Shown: positions 22,066-33,689 of the stretch, in pieces
How the letters are laid out: each line of letters starts with the position of its first letter
How positions within the stretch are numbered: the stretch's first letter is position 1
Assembly (NCBI GenBank): GCA_038380435.1
Contig: JAWZYU010000001.1
Coordinates: 17,154,001-17,218,000 of the forward strand
Reading direction: 5' to 3'
DNA: 64,000 nucleotides
Source: Ryuthela nishihirai
Lineage: Eukaryota; Arthropoda; Arachnida; Araneae; Heptathelidae
The notes under the pieces: model-generated
The model's input: only the letters and a program-made list of their open reading frames with translations
Told to the model about the DNA's origin: nothing
Databases searched by the model: none
Made by a program: the position numbers and the translations under genes

Positions 22066-22432
22066 GATTGTTTTCCTCCGAGTGGAACTGTTTTTGCACA
22101 CAATGGGGTAAATGGCCAGGTCACAAGGACTCCAAGAAGGTTGGGGACGGGACTCACTGGACCGATGTTAGAACATAGATGGTAGCCTCCTGTCAAACCC
22201 ATCCAGCATGTTCTTTAACGTGCACAGTCTATGGTTCTCCCGCACACTGACCAGGCTTAACGTCCCACCCGATAGATGGCGTCCTTTCAAGTCCATATAT
22301 ATCCCCTACTAACCTAGGACAGGGCAAGGAGTTTTATGCAGATAAATCTCAACGCTGATTCAGTGGGATTCGAACCTGGGAACTGCAGATTATGAACCCG
22401 GTGCCCTACCGACTAAGCCATCCCCGCTTCCC
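22066..22432 (-). mobile_element. Nin-type SINE, diverged
   Basis: Full span from TTGTTTTCCTCCGAGTGG to GACTAAGCCATCCCCGC, with many substitutions. An old copy. Confidence 0.8.
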
Positions 22433-22735
22433 AGGATCCGAAGGACTCAGATAAGATTAATGAAAAGGATCCACTAGGATACAGATGATAGCCTCGCGTT
22501 AAGGTCATTTAGCGTGTTCTTCAACGTGCAAAGGTTCTCGTGCACACGTCGCCATGGTTTAACGGACCACGGCTTTTTCGAGCCCACTGTTCTCTCCTAC
22601 TGACTAAGGCAAGGTGGTCCTACTTTTGAGGGCAGGGTGCGGCTTAGCAGAGATTAAGCTCAGCACTGGGACAGTTGGAACTGCATATTACGAAGTTGAT
22701 AGCCTGGCATGCTATCAACTGAGCCATCCCCTGAG
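22433..22735 (-). mobile_element. Nin-type SINE, diverged, lacks tail
   Basis: Starts inside the SINE (GGATCCGAAGGACTCAGATA) immediately after the preceding copy and ends CAACTGAGCCATCCCC. With the previous two it forms a same-orientation string of three. Confidence 0.75.
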
Positions 22736-22897
22736 CCATGCTACTCGGAAATGTTGATAGGTCGATGAAATATTCACGTAGCACCCCCAGCTAATTATAT
22801 AAAAATATAGCCAAAACTTGTTTGACAGTTATCGGCTGGTTGTTGTGCTTAGTGCGGTCATTATCTTGCTAATATTTGTTATAGATCTATCTGAAGG

Positions 22898-23285
22898 GGG
22901 GGGGGGGGGCTCAGTCGGTAGCGCGCCAGGCTCGTAATCTGTAGTTCGCAGGTTCGAGTCCCAGCTGGGTCAGCGTTGAGATTTATCTCCGCAAAAACTC
23001 CCCGCCCTGCCCACAGTCAGTAGGGGACACCGATGGGTTTGGAAAGGCCGCCGTCCGTCGAATGGGACGTTAAGCCGTGGCCCCGTGTGCGGGAGAGCCA
23101 TACCCTGTGCACGTTAAAAAACACGCTGGATGGCCTTGACGGGAGGCTACCATCTGTCTCCCAACAGCTGTTCCAGTGGGTCCCCTCCCCCAACCTTCTT
23201 TGAGCCTTCGGGGTCCATGTGACCTGGCCATTTAGCCCATGGTGTGCAAAAAAGTGCCGCTCAGAGGTAAAACAACCCAACCCAA
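22898..23285 (+). mobile_element. Nin-type SINE, full length
   Basis: The TSD ATCTATCTGAAGG is exact at 22885-22897 and 23286-23298. The 5' end is a long G-run. Confidence 0.93.
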
Positions 23286-23298
23286 ATCTATCTGAAGG

Positions 23299-23843
23299 AG
23301 AACATCTCTTTGTTTTATCTAAAGGTTGGTTAGGTAAAAAGCCAACCTTTAGATATAATACAATATCTAAGATTCATCATTTGGTTCATTGTATGCATGA
23401 AAGATTTAGACTAATAAAATATTTAAGATTCACACTCTCGAAATCTTCTAATAGTTCGAACCTTCCATCTCTAGAAAACTGCAAATTTTGAAATTGTTAA
23501 AATTCTAAATGTGTATATTGTTAGTATCGAAAATATGAAAGCACTTTTTATACTAAAAAATCTTTGGATAGTTACCCCTGAAAAAAATAAATGAAAGCAG
23601 AAATCATGTCAAACAGAATCAGAGATTTTGATTTCGTCCAGTGAATAACAAATTTAGGGTTCTTTGGATTTTTCATTTCTTTTGAATTAGCTATAGGTTG
23701 TTAACTTTTTATTTTTCCAAGGAAGGATACTTAGGTAAACTTTGCTTTTTCTAGTATCCTTTCACCCATAATGCGTAAATAATGCAAATATTCGAGGTAT
23801 TGTCACTTGCTACTGTAAGTCATTATTTATACTGTTCTTTGTA
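23299..23843. other. AT-rich unassigned sequence
   Basis: A short perfect hairpin (TATCTAAAGGTTGG and inverse) lies at about 23316-23356. Nothing else. Confidence 0.45.
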
Positions 23844-24190
23844 CAGTAAACTCCCGATTATGCGGAATAAATTTCAAATTGAACATTTGAACTTCATACG
23901 GAAAATTTCAATGCACGTGGTAGTTCTCCCGGATGCCGCTGGCGTCGTCTTTCATGCATTGTAACTTTCATGCTAAGACGCTAAGAAAAACAATTATATT
24001 TTTATATATTTACCTTTGTATTGAGGGCATTGTACTTCATTTTTATTATCATTGTTTTTAAATGCATTTTTATTTTAACTAAAGTTTGAATATCTTCGGT
24101 TTCTATAAAAATATATCTCATGCAACCGAAGGATTCTTCTAACTGGCAACTCCCATTCCTTATGCATGCCGGATAACCGTGTGTTTACTG
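23844..24190. mobile_element. pogo/Tigger-like MITE (347 bp)
   Basis: Ends CAGTAAACTCCCGATTATGC and, inverted, CAGTAAACACACGGTTATCC, flanked by TA on both sides. TIRs of this spelling with a TA target fit pogo/Tigger elements. No transposase frame inside. Confidence 0.75.
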
Positions 24191-24444
24191 TATTATTGCA
24201 TGCTAATGCAAAATTGCATGCTAATGCAACGTTAATAAGTGAAACTTAAGTTACATTCATTAAACTTGATTTTACTAAACGGGAATGGTGAATGGTACTT
24301 TTGAAGTTCGGGCTCTGACTGAAACAGGTTATCGTTTTATTTTAACCATTTATCTATGGGAGTTACTTACTCGTACTCTCCTTCATTTGTGGCCAACTTC
24401 TACGTTGCCAACCAACACTTTTTCTAAATTCTAAAAGCACATTC
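24191..24444. other. Unassigned; short direct repeat
   Basis: TTGCATGCTAATGCAA occurs twice in tandem at about 24196-24229. Confidence 0.5.
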
Positions 24445-24456
24445 ACACATGAAAGA

Positions 24457-24844
24457 AGGGGCGGGGGTGGCTCAGTTGCTAGCGCACCAGGCTCGTAATC
24501 TGTAGTTCCCAGGTTCGAGTCCCAGCTGGGTCAGGGTTGAGATTTATCTCTGCAAAATTCTCCGCCCTGCGCACGGTCAGCAGGGGACACCGATGGGCTT
24601 GGAAAGGCCGCCGTCCGTCGGATGAGACGTTAAGCCGCGGCCCCGTGTGCGGAAGAGCCATACTCTGTGCACGTTAAAGAACACACTGGATGACCTTGAC
24701 GGGGGCTACCATCTGTCTCCCAACAGTTGTTCCAGTGGGTCCCCTCCCCCAACCTTCTCTGAGCCTTCGGGGTACATGTGACCTGGCCATTTAGCCCATG
24801 GTGTGCAAAAAAGTGCCGCTCAGAGGTAAAACAACCCAACCCAA
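24457..24844 (+). mobile_element. Nin-type SINE, full length
   Basis: The TSD ACACATGAAAGA is exact at 24445-24456 and 24845-24856. Confidence 0.93.
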
Positions 24845-24856
24845 ACACATGAAAGA

Positions 24857-25583
24857 GTTGTATGAAGCAGATATGATCAGAGAGCTACATCTGATTCATC
24901 TTGCTTGCACGCACATAATCGTGTTTCACGTCTCGTCGTTCAACAGGGTTTCGTGTGCGAAACAAATCTTAAAATTTTCGAAATTTTCTTTCTTCGTGAA
25001 ATTTTATGGAAAAAAGGACATTTTGACATCAAGAAAGTAGGAAGGGCATCATTTCAGAAGAAAGTCTTTCGCAAGAAAAGATAGTTTGCAACCCAAATTT
25101 AGATATCTGTCTGAAAAAAAGTTTCTTGCAGTTTTTGAAATGAAAAAGATGAATTTGTTAAAACAAAAATATTCATTCAGCACGTATGAAAAAAAATCTA
25201 ATCCAAGGGATCTGAATTAAATAACTAATATTCTAACAGGAATAAAAACAGTTGAAACCAATGTTTGCTGCTCTGTTGGGAAATCTTTTCAATTGAATTC
25301 ACATCTAAATAAAGAGTTAATGCCTGAATTTCTTGGGGAAAAAATGGTTAGGATTCATTGTAAAAAAGATGAATGTGGCAATCTTCAGCCATAAAACATA
25401 AAAATTTGCTTTAAATGCTATTAAAAAGTTTTCATTATGAAATTTAAAAGTCGGAGGTCATTGCAGTTACTGAAAAGCAACATATACAAGGCAAGAACGC
25501 TCATCTCTCCATCTGAGAATTATGGTAAGGTTAATTAGAGCCAAAACCTTATTATTAAGCTATTGAATTTTTCATACATTTTT
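24857..25583. other. Unassigned AT-rich sequence
   Basis: Nothing recognised. Confidence 0.4.
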
Positions 25584-25594
25584 CCCAAAAATTT

Positions 25595-25981
25595 GGGACG
25601 GGGGTGGCTCAGTCGGTAGCGCGCCAGGCTCGTAATCTGTAGTTCCCAGGTTCGAGTTTCAGCTGGGTCAGCGTTAAGATTTATCTCCGCAAAATTCCCC
25701 GCCCTGCCCACGGTCAGTAGGGGACACCGATGGGCTTGGAAAGGCCGCCGTCCGTCGGATGGGACGTTAAGCCGTGGCCCCGTGTGCGGGAGAGCCATAC
25801 CCTGTGCACGTTAAAGAACACGCTGGATGGCCTTGACGAGAGGCTACCATCTGTCTCCCAACAGCTGTTCCAGTGGGTCCCCTCCCCCAACCTTCTCTGA
25901 GCCTTCGGGGTCCATGTGACCTGGCCATTTAGCCCATGGTGTGCAAAAAAGTGCCGCTCAGAAGAAAACAACCCAACCCAA
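25595..25981 (+). mobile_element. Nin-type SINE, full length
   Basis: The TSD CCCAAAAATTT lies at 25584-25594 and 25982-25992. It has an extended AACCCAACCC tail. Confidence 0.92.
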
Positions 25982-26182
25982 CCCAAAAATTTTGAAATCT
26001 CTAAAACAGAGAGGAATTGTTTTATACTATTATGGAAATTCAATCTCCCACCCACCTTTACTTTTTTCTAGATTGATATTTTTCCTGCCCCCCCCCCAAA
26101 AAAAAAAATCACTTATTTTTTTCTAGATACGGGCTTGTCTGTAGTGATACGTTGTTTGAACCATAAGCAATGATGATTAATT

Positions 26183-26390
26183 GACTTGGTTGTTTTTTTA
26201 TCTGAGAGGCTCTTTTGTGCCACAGTGAGCCAAATGATTAGTCTCAAGGATCTCAAAGACGTGCAGTTGAATAGTAAACAGCTCACTATCAGGAGACAGA
26301 CAGAAGTGTACCTGAAAGGCCATCCAGTATGCTCTTCAACGTGCCCGGTGTATGGCTTTCCTACCCATGGGGCAACGGCTTACAGCAAAT
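26183..26390 (-). mobile_element. Nin-type SINE, old partial copy
   Basis: Diverged tail-to-core part: TTGGTTGTTTTTTTATCTGA, CAGGAGACAGACAGAAGTG, TTCAACGTGCCCGGTGTATG. The tRNA-like head is missing. Confidence 0.7.
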
Positions 26391-27227
26391 TTAGTGAGCG
26401 GCGGTTAACATCGTTGTTCCTTTTCTCAAAGGGAATCTCACGCAAGCTTGCTGATGTCATTATGAAATAATGAATTGCTTGCTTGCTAGCTGAATAAACT
26501 CTTCAGTACTCTGACCACTGAAATTGACTAAAGACTATGAAAATTGACGAAGTAACATAAATTTATACAATGTTATTGTTGGGGTATCGCTAATTAAATT
26601 CGTATATTCCGTGGCATGGGATTAATTAGGGAAAATGGGCTTTATATTTATCCACGAGGCAACGATGTAATATCTGTATAATAAGAGTAGACGACATATA
26701 ACAGAACAGTGGGGAACATTAAGGTCAGTCATTGTAACCGCAATATTGAAATCGATAGTGGCTGGATAATTACACAGTATAATGAGACAAGTGATCCTTA
26801 AAGCCGAGATAGAACAAGAGTAGAGGTAACGTAATGCAGGATTAACAGGAGAACGCTGAGTGTTAGATTAATATGAGCAAGAGCTCGAAAAACACATCAA
26901 GTGTCAGAAAATTAAGAGTCTCTGAAACCTAAGAGCTAGATTAATGATGAGCGTAATGAAAATATTGATGTTCTGGAGCTGATAGTAGGGGCGATCTCAT
27001 TAGACTACTTCTGTGATAGTTTCGAAATATTTAGCATAGCTTTAACGATTAAAGTGGGATGGAACTGTGCTGATTACACATAGCTATCATTTCGCTTTCG
27101 TTTGAAAATATATCAACGTTGCCAAGGATCCACGCACCTTCTGCACAAAACAAAGAATCACAAAAGTGTATTTCGGTAATTCAAATTCTTAGTTAAATAA
27201 ACTAAAGCTTAAGCATTATTACAATTA
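26391..27227. other. Unassigned sequence
   Basis: No coding or repeat signal recognised. Confidence 0.4.
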
Positions 27228-27235
27228 ATCTATAA

Positions 27236-27688
27236 CAGTGTCTCGCAAACTGTGTGCCGCGGCACAGTAGTGTGCTGCGAGAGATTTTCAAATTGACACT
27301 AGATATTCCAAAGATTTCATTTTGACTTGACTTGTGTTATCGACGTGCTTTAATATCGACGTGCTTTAATATCGAAGTGCTATCGACGTGCTTTAATAAA
27401 AATCTTTCAGATTTTATCAACTGGGATCTTGTAAGTATTTATCAAGCTTTTTCCATATTTTGGTATTAATTTTTGTTTATTTTAAGCCATAGAATGGACA
27501 AATATTTAAAACAAACACCGAGTTATGATTAATTATATTTATTATTATATTTATTTTAAATAAAATGCATTTCACGAAACTTCAATTTTCCTCTTTTTAC
27601 GTAACCATCAAAAATTCTTTTTTAGGTGTGCCGCGGAAAAAAAATTAGATTCAGTGTGCCGCAGAGTAAAAAAGTTTGCGAGACACTG
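27236..27688. mobile_element. hAT-type MITE (453 bp)
   Basis: Inverted ends CAGTGTCTCGCAAACT, with GTGTGCCGCGG just inside each end. The 8-bp TSD ATCTATAA is exact at 27228-27235 and 27689-27696. An internal CGACGTGCTTTAATA unit is repeated at 27333-27400. No transposase. Confidence 0.9.
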
Positions 27689-27696
27689 ATCTATAA

Positions 27697-28255
27697 TAAT
27701 AAGAGCTTTGTCTGTCTGGGTATTTGTAGTAGCAACAACTCATCGGAAAATCATGGTAGACACTTAAAAATTTCTCAGAATGTTTCTTGTTGTCTCCCGA
27801 GTTGTAGTGCCGAATTTCAAATCGAAATTCCAAAAGGGGGAGCTTGATAGAAGTAAACATATTTATCGAGCTATACCTACGAGAAAAAGAAGTGGCTGAC
27901 AAATACACTTTTGCCATTTACTGCTCCCTAATTGTGAAAGTGAGAGTCGTAACGAAAGGTAAATATGCTGTCGGTTCCAGATCCCCCACTTTCCCTAAGA
28001 TATTATTATATTAAGGCGGCCCATTTTAGGTAGGCACGTGATTTTTTTAGCGGAGCATGGAGTCACACAGGTGTTAACCTCTTATGAAATATGGGACCAT
28101 TCGTTCAAGTATCTTGGGAATAATAGGGTACCAAAATCTGCCGAAACGGAAATAGCAATTTTAATAGTTTGTGTAGAAACCAATCCAAGTGCTGTGAGAG
28201 CCCATGCTGACGTCATCAACGCCGTGTAATCATTTGTCTTGAACCAGCATGGTAA
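27697..28255. other. Unassigned sequence
   Basis: Open frames on both strands (about 60-90 residues) without domains. Confidence 0.35.
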
Positions 28256-28299
28256 GGGATTGGGAAAGAGGCCGGACCAAATTGGCCAAGTCACAAAGA

Positions 28300-29965
28300 C
28301 CCCGAGACTGTAGTTTTCCCAAGAGTTCAGAGCTTCATGGCTTCATTCATTTCCGAGAGTTCATATTTTTTGAGAAAATCTTGAATGAGCTGATGGTGGC
28401 TTTCTTCTTTGTGATTCCCCAGAAAACCCTGGACCATAGACGCGAAGGATTTTCATACAGTGCCCTCCTTCATATTCAGTTTTAATTCAAATACAGTATC
28501 ATTCAGTAGCCTCCTGATCTGAGGACCAACAAAGATCCCTTCTTTGAGTTTGGCATCATTTACTCTTGAAAATGTTTCCTTCAAATGCAAGAACTCTTTA
28601 CCAGTTTTGTCCATAGCTTTTATAAAGTTTTTCGTAAGCCTCAGTTTGATGTGTAGTGGTGGGAGCAGAACATCAGAGGGGTCAACTAGAGGCCTATACC
28701 TCATATTATGCTTTCCAGGAATAAAAACATCTCTTTTGGGCCAGTCTTTCGTCTTGGAGTGTTCCTTTCTGGCTCTGCTGTCCCACAGACGCAGGAAGCA
28801 GCAAAATTTTGTGAAGCCTCCTTGTAGCCCGAACAAGAGAGATATGACTTTTAGATCACCACATATTGTCCCCTTAAACTGGTAATGTTTTATAGTAGTG
28901 AGCATTTTTTCCATGCTTTGATAAGTTTCCTTCATTCCCACAGCGTATATCACTGGAATGGAAGGTTTTTGGTTTCCTTTATACAAAAGCAGAGCTTTTA
29001 AGCTGAATTTTGACGAATTTATTAAAAGACGCCATTCCTTAGGGTCGTGAGTTGTTCCATTTTCTTCCATCTGCCCTGAAATATCTGTGGAGAAACACAA
29101 ACCATCTTGCACCTCGTAATGAGCAGATAAAACCAAATTTATCTTTCTGAACAGAGAAACTCTGGTACACTTACCATAAGAAGTCTCTTGAAGTCTTGAA
29201 CCTAAAACCTCAGATTGTTGTTTGGAAAATCCTAGGTCTCGAACAAGATTATTTAGTTCATTTTGCTGAATCAGATCAGGCTCGTCTAACTTTTTAGGGA
29301 TGTATGTAGGATCAGGATCTGCATGTGCCTCAAAGTCTTCCTCTGATGAATGTGAATCAGTCTTCTCCCAAGTTGGTTGGAGGTGTTGGTATAGGGAGAT
29401 CTTCTCCATGAGGAACTGTCCTTATGGCTGAAGGCATATTCCGATATTGTATTTTGCTTTTGTTCTTTTTTGAAAAGCCCGACACTTTAGTTAAACAAAA
29501 ATAGGAATCATGGGTTGGGTTGGGTTGTTTTACCTCTGAGCGGCAATTTTTTTCACACCATGGGCTAAATGGCCAGGTCACATGGACCCCGAAGGCTCAG
29601 AGAAGGTTGGGGGAGGGGACCCACTGGAACAGCTGTTAGTAGACAGATGGTAGCCTCCCGTCAAGGCCATCCAGCGTGTTCTTTAACGTGCACAGGGTAT
29701 GGCTCTCCCGCACACGGGGCCACGGCTTAACGTCCCATCCGACGGACGGCGGCCTTTCCAAGCCCATCGGTGTCTCCTACTGACCGTAGGCAGGGCGGGG
29801 AATTTTGCGGAAATAAATCTCAACGCTGACCCAGCTGGGACTCGAACCTGGGAACTACAGATTACGAGCCTGGCGCGCTACCGACTGAGCCACCCCCGTC
29901 CCTAGGAATCATGCAAGGGACTAGTTGGCTTACGCCAAACCATTGGAACTGCAAAGGGGATGGAT
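28300..29965 (-). pseudogene. Uncharacterised multicopy (probably element-encoded) protein, pseudogene split by a SINE
   Basis: The main open frame (28453-29409, 318 codons) carries EWRLL near residue 125, ICGDLKV near 182, FCCFLRLWDSRA near 202 and LLPPLHIKL near 248. I recall this wording from an uncharacterised family that recurs in arthropod and cnidarian genomes; I know no named domain or activity for it. The true reading starts further upstream: FAVPMVWRKPTSPLHDSYF precedes a Nin SINE (29513-29902), and CLTKVSGFSKKNKS...PSAIRTVPHGEDLPIP follows it in a different frame from the 318-codon frame. The first 17 or so residues of that frame (MEKISLYQHL...) are therefore an artefact of a frameshift near 29360. 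At the other end a TGA (28453-28455) replaces what looks like a Trp codon, and the same frame continues as KSFASMVQGFLGNHK before a second stop. Not functional as it stands. Confidence 0.65.
29513..29902 (-). mobile_element. Nin-type SINE, full length, inside the uncharacterised pseudogene
   Basis: The TSD TAGGAATCATG is exact at 29502-29512 and 29903-29913. Removing it joins the FAVPMVWR part to the CLTK part in one frame. Confidence 0.94.
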
Positions 29966-29974
29966 TTTATCTGT

Positions 29975-31214
29975 TGGAGCTGTCGGCCCATCATGTCCTA
30001 GACGTGTTTAATAGGTGAAAGATATGGCGAGCGTGCTGGCCATGGTAGTACCTAAACATTTTGCTTGTGTAGAGACTGCAGACAAATGTGGGTTGTATAG
30101 GGTTGGGCGTTTTCATGCTGGTAAAAGATTCTGTGCTGCTGAACAAATGGGACAGCCACTGGCTACAAAATGTTGGAAACATATCGTTGGGCGGTTAGAG
30201 ATCCCCTTATGATGACCAGTTCTGACCGACTAGTCGACTAATGGCACCCTACCCAAGATACCAGGTGCTGGAGCTGTGTGACGACTGTGCACGTACTGGG
30301 TGGCGTTCCGTCCCCCTGTATGATGGCGAACACGTTGTCTACCGTCGTGCTGACCAAGACAAAAACGAGATTCGTCACTAAACACCAAAATATTCCACTC
30401 TTGTTCGCTCCAGTTCTGTCTGAGGCGACACCACTGACGTGACAGATGATAGGCTTGCAATGAAAACTGGGTTGGGTTGTTTTACCTCTGAGCGGCACTT
30501 TTTTGCACACCATGGGCTAAATGGCCAGGTCACATGGACCCCGAAGGCTCAGAGAAGGTTGGGGGAGGGGACCCACTGTAACAGCTGTTGGGAGACAGAT
30601 GGTAGCCTCCCGTCAAGGCCATCCAGCGTGCACATCTTTAGCGTGCACAGGGTATGGCTCTCCCGCACACGGGGCTACGGCTTAACGTCCCATCCGACGG
30701 ACTGCGGCCTTTCCAACCCCAATGGTGTTCCCTACTGACCGTGGGCAGGGCGGGGAGTTTTGCGGAGATAAATCTCAACGCTGACCCAGCTGGGACTCGA
30801 ACCTGGGAACTACAGATTACGAGCCTGGCGCGCTACCGACTGAGCACCACCTCCCCCTCAATGAAAACTGTAAAAGCCTGTTGTTTACCCTCTGCCTGGT
30901 AGGTTTCGATGTGTTACCTGTTGCCAGTCCCTTTGCAGTTGCGTTGTAGTCGCGAATCTGTCACGCAATGCCATGAGTCGCAAATCGCGGTCCTGTCTCT
31001 CCGTGGTCATACGTCATCTCCCTGATCTTTGTCGACGTGTGCTGGATTCTTTTGAACCCACTGGCGCCATATGTGTACGATGGTGCTAGGATTTCTGCCA
31101 ACGAGGTTGGCCACATTTGTGTACGGCAAACCAGCTTCTCTAAGGCCGATGATTCTTCCACGCTCAAAGTTTGCTAACTGTTGGAACAACTGTCGACGTC
31201 TGGGTAATTGCATC
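29975..31214 (-). pseudogene. Tc1-type transposase pseudogene (DD34E family relic) split by a SINE
   Basis: A cut-and-paste transposase relic reading leftwards. The N-terminal HTH is MQLPRRRQLFQQLANFERGR at 31214 with GLREAGLPYTNVANLVGRN. After a frameshift it continues through RDYNATAKG and VNNRLLQF to the SINE at 30470-30858, then QAYHLSRQWCRLRQNW...NILVFSDESRFCLG (first catalytic Asp present) and RHTAPAPGILG. Further frameshifts lead to YQHENAQPY, where the second catalytic Asp is Glu, and WPARSPYLSPIKHV*DMMGR, where the final catalytic Glu is Lys and a stop replaces Trp. Enzymatically dead. Its 3' end abuts the uncharacterised pseudogene with no visible TIR. Confidence 0.85.
30470..30858 (-). 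mobile_element. Nin-type SINE, full length, inside the Tc1 relic
   Basis: The TSD CAATGAAAACTG is exact at 30458-30469 and 30859-30870. It shares the CACATCTTTAGCGTGCACAG core variant with the 14528 copy. Confidence 0.94.
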
Positions 31215-31485
31215 TTCAGCGGTTTACAACAATTTCCACAACGTTTTGTCAACCAGGGAGCTTTGGTTGCTTTTGTCCGTGTTTTATCGCTCCGCACCTG
31301 TGACGTCAGCTCGCCCCTGTCCAATCGTTTCGATCATCTTGCAACCCTAATAATTTCCATGCCTTTCCATATACCTCCTCGTCTCTAAATTTCATCACAG
31401 TTGCATAATTTCTTGCAATTGTTGCATTTTTTATTTACTGTAGTGTATTGCAAGTAGTTGCTAACTGGGATTGAATTTCAAGCGG

Positions 31486-31640
31486 CTAAGCCCCGGGTAA
31501 GGCATAGCTGTTTGTGTCGTTTTTCTGCTGAGGGCCTGCCATCCTCTCAGACCTTCTACTATGGCATATAAACTGACAGGCTCCTGTCAGACCTCTGTGG
31601 CAAGCAGCTGCTTGAGGGGGTATTTATTTTTATTTATTTT
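31486..31640 (+). mobile_element. SINE2, 5'-truncated
   Basis: Starts within the B-box region (GCCCCGGGTAAGGCATAGCT) and runs to the hairpin and (ATTT)n tail. Confidence 0.85.
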
Positions 31641-32129
31641 AATGTTATTCTCATACAGAGGTACTGAACAGAGCTTCAAAATTAAATCAGCATGATGTAG
31701 AAACATGAGTTTTAGTTAATGATTCAAAATAAGTTTTAAAAACGACGCTATTAGTTATATAAATCTGTTTATAATTTAGTCAGTATGATGCAACAATGTT
31801 GCTCTCATACTGTGTACATTTGTATCATATTATATGCATTGTATATACTACATATGATGCAAATGTATCATACTATAAATACATTTGTTTATAATTTAGT
31901 CAGTATAATGCAAGTTCTTGCTGTCATACTTCCAAACTGAACCTCCAAAATTAAAAAACAAATCGAACGGTCATTTATAAACAACTGAAGACCCTTTCGA
32001 ATATTTCAAATTCGCGCCTCTGTAAGCTATCATGTACATAGTATGTGGACTTCAAACATTTAATTCTTTTCATTGCTGAAATTACGTTTCGTGAAAGAAA
32101 ATTCCAGGGCATTATCCATAGACATGACG
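31641..32129. other. AT-rich unassigned sequence
   Basis: ATTTGTTTATAATTTAGTCAGTAT-like phrases recur at about 31760 and 31880. Otherwise nothing. Confidence 0.4.
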
Positions 32130-32141
32130 TCATCTCGACAG

Positions 32142-32426
32142 GGTTGGGTTGTTTTACCTCTGAGCGGCACTTTTTTGCACACCATGGGCTAAATGGCCAG
32201 GTCACATGGACCCCGAAGGCTCAGAGAAGGTTGGGGGAGGGGACCCACTGGAACAGCTGTTGGGAGACAGATGGTAGCCTCCCGTCAAGGCCATCCAGCG
32301 TGTTCTTTAACGTGCACAGCGTATGGCTCTCCCGCACACGGGGCCACGGCTTAACGTCCCATCCGGCGGACGGCGGCCTTTCCAAGCCCATCGGTGTCGC
32401 CTACTGACCGTGGGCATGGCGGGGAA
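32142..32426 (-). mobile_element. Nin-type SINE, 5'-truncated with TSD
   Basis: The tRNA-like head is missing: the copy stops at GTGGGCATGGCGGGGAA. It is nonetheless bounded by the exact TSD TCATCTCGACAG at 32130-32141 and 32427-32438, so the truncation happened during insertion. Confidence 0.92.
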
Positions 32427-32438
32427 TCATCTCGACAG

Positions 32439-32819
32439 TATTTCTCAATAAGCGTTCCGCAAAGTGCCACCTGCTGGACAACAATCTTACTTCGAAACAA
32501 CTTATTCGTTATTCTGTATATTATGCCGAGTTCTTCTTAGTCTTTTCTCCTCTTCATTTAAAGTATCTTTCAAACCCCAAAGAAACGTTTTGGGATGGTA
32601 AAGACTAAATATTTGATTGAAAATTTGATCAGGCCCTATTATTTAATTGTGACATTGGTGCCATATTTTAAATATATATGTGTGTGTGTTGTAAGTATCT
32701 AAGTGTAATAAGTTGCTTTCATTTTTATTGCTTAAAATCTGCCATATTTCTTTTCTGTATGTTCTGCGGATAACCAACTGTTTAGCTTCGCGGATTTATT
32801 ATTTGCTAAAAATTGTAAT
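32439..32819. other. AT-rich unassigned sequence
   Basis: A short (TG)n run lies near 32678-32690. Nothing else. Confidence 0.4.
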
Positions 32820-32820
32820 T

Positions 32821-32866
32821 TGTGGCAAGCAGCTGCTTGAGGGGGTATTTATTTTTATTTATTTTA
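32821..32866 (+). mobile_element. SINE2, extreme 3' fragment
   Basis: Only TGTGGCAAGCAGCTGCTTGA plus the GGGGGTATTTATTTTT tail remains, about 46 bp. Confidence 0.75.
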
Positions 32867-33083
32867 AGCTGCTTGAATTTTGTGAATGACAGCAATAAAT
32901 TTCGCTGGTTGTTAAAAACATTCTCCATCTTCTAGAATGTATTTGCCAAAAATTTGTTCCATAGTGTTGTCTTAAAACGTTGTCTTGTAGTTTTTAAATA
33001 ACAGCATTTAGTTCAAAATTATCACGTTTTTTCAAGTCATTCAAATGTGCTTAGCAAAATAATGCGTTCATTCCTAGGAAGAG

Positions 33084-33450
33084 GGCGGGTGTTGATCCAA
33101 TGAGTAGCACTCCAGGCTATTAATCTTCAGGTCCCTGGTTCAAATCTGAGCTGTATCTGCGATGAGATTTATCTCTGTTCACCTTGCCCTCGGCGAGAAA
33201 GGGGACACAGTTGGGCTTGGAAAGGACGCCATGTGTCGGATGCGACGTAAAGCCGTAGACTCGAGTGCAGAACATCCAGATGGGCGGTTACAGAACACGC
33301 TGGATAGACGACATGAGACTTCCATCTGTCTCCTAACTGTTGTCCAATGGTTCCTCTTTCCCAACTTTCCTTCAGACCTTGGGGTCCTTGTGACCTGCCA
33401 TTTATCCCATTCTGTGAAAAAAAAGTCTCTCAGAGGTAAAACTACTCTTA
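33084..33450 (+). mobile_element. Nin-type SINE, diverged
   Basis: GGGCGGGTGTTGATCCAATG head, B-box relic GGTTCAAATCTG, and core GTCGGATGCGACGTAAAGCC. Aged by substitutions throughout. Confidence 0.78.
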
Positions 33451-33689
33451 GAAACTTTAAGGAATAAAGTTTAAAAAGTACTAGACTCACTATCGGAGAG
33501 AGCAAATATTTAGGAAATTTTTACCAGAGCAAGAAATGAGAAATTCTGAGAGCCACTGATCTAGACAACTTCGAGCCTATTCGTCAACTCAACGGGTTCA
33601 AGGATTGGTACTGAGTTCAAGCTTTGGCTTTGTCGGATTTTTAAAATTTCTGGTAACTGTAAACAAAATAGGTAAAAATATAAAATATT

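Noticed and set aside
23260..23285. Telomere-like (AACCC)n at SINE ends
   Set aside because: Only two or three units, always at the SINE 3' end. It is the SINE tail, and arthropod telomeres are usually TTAGG.
29357..29581. Protein starting in the SINE and running into the uncharacterised gene
   Set aside because: Its first 20 or so residues are SINE sequence. Only the part after THDSYF belongs to the gene relic.
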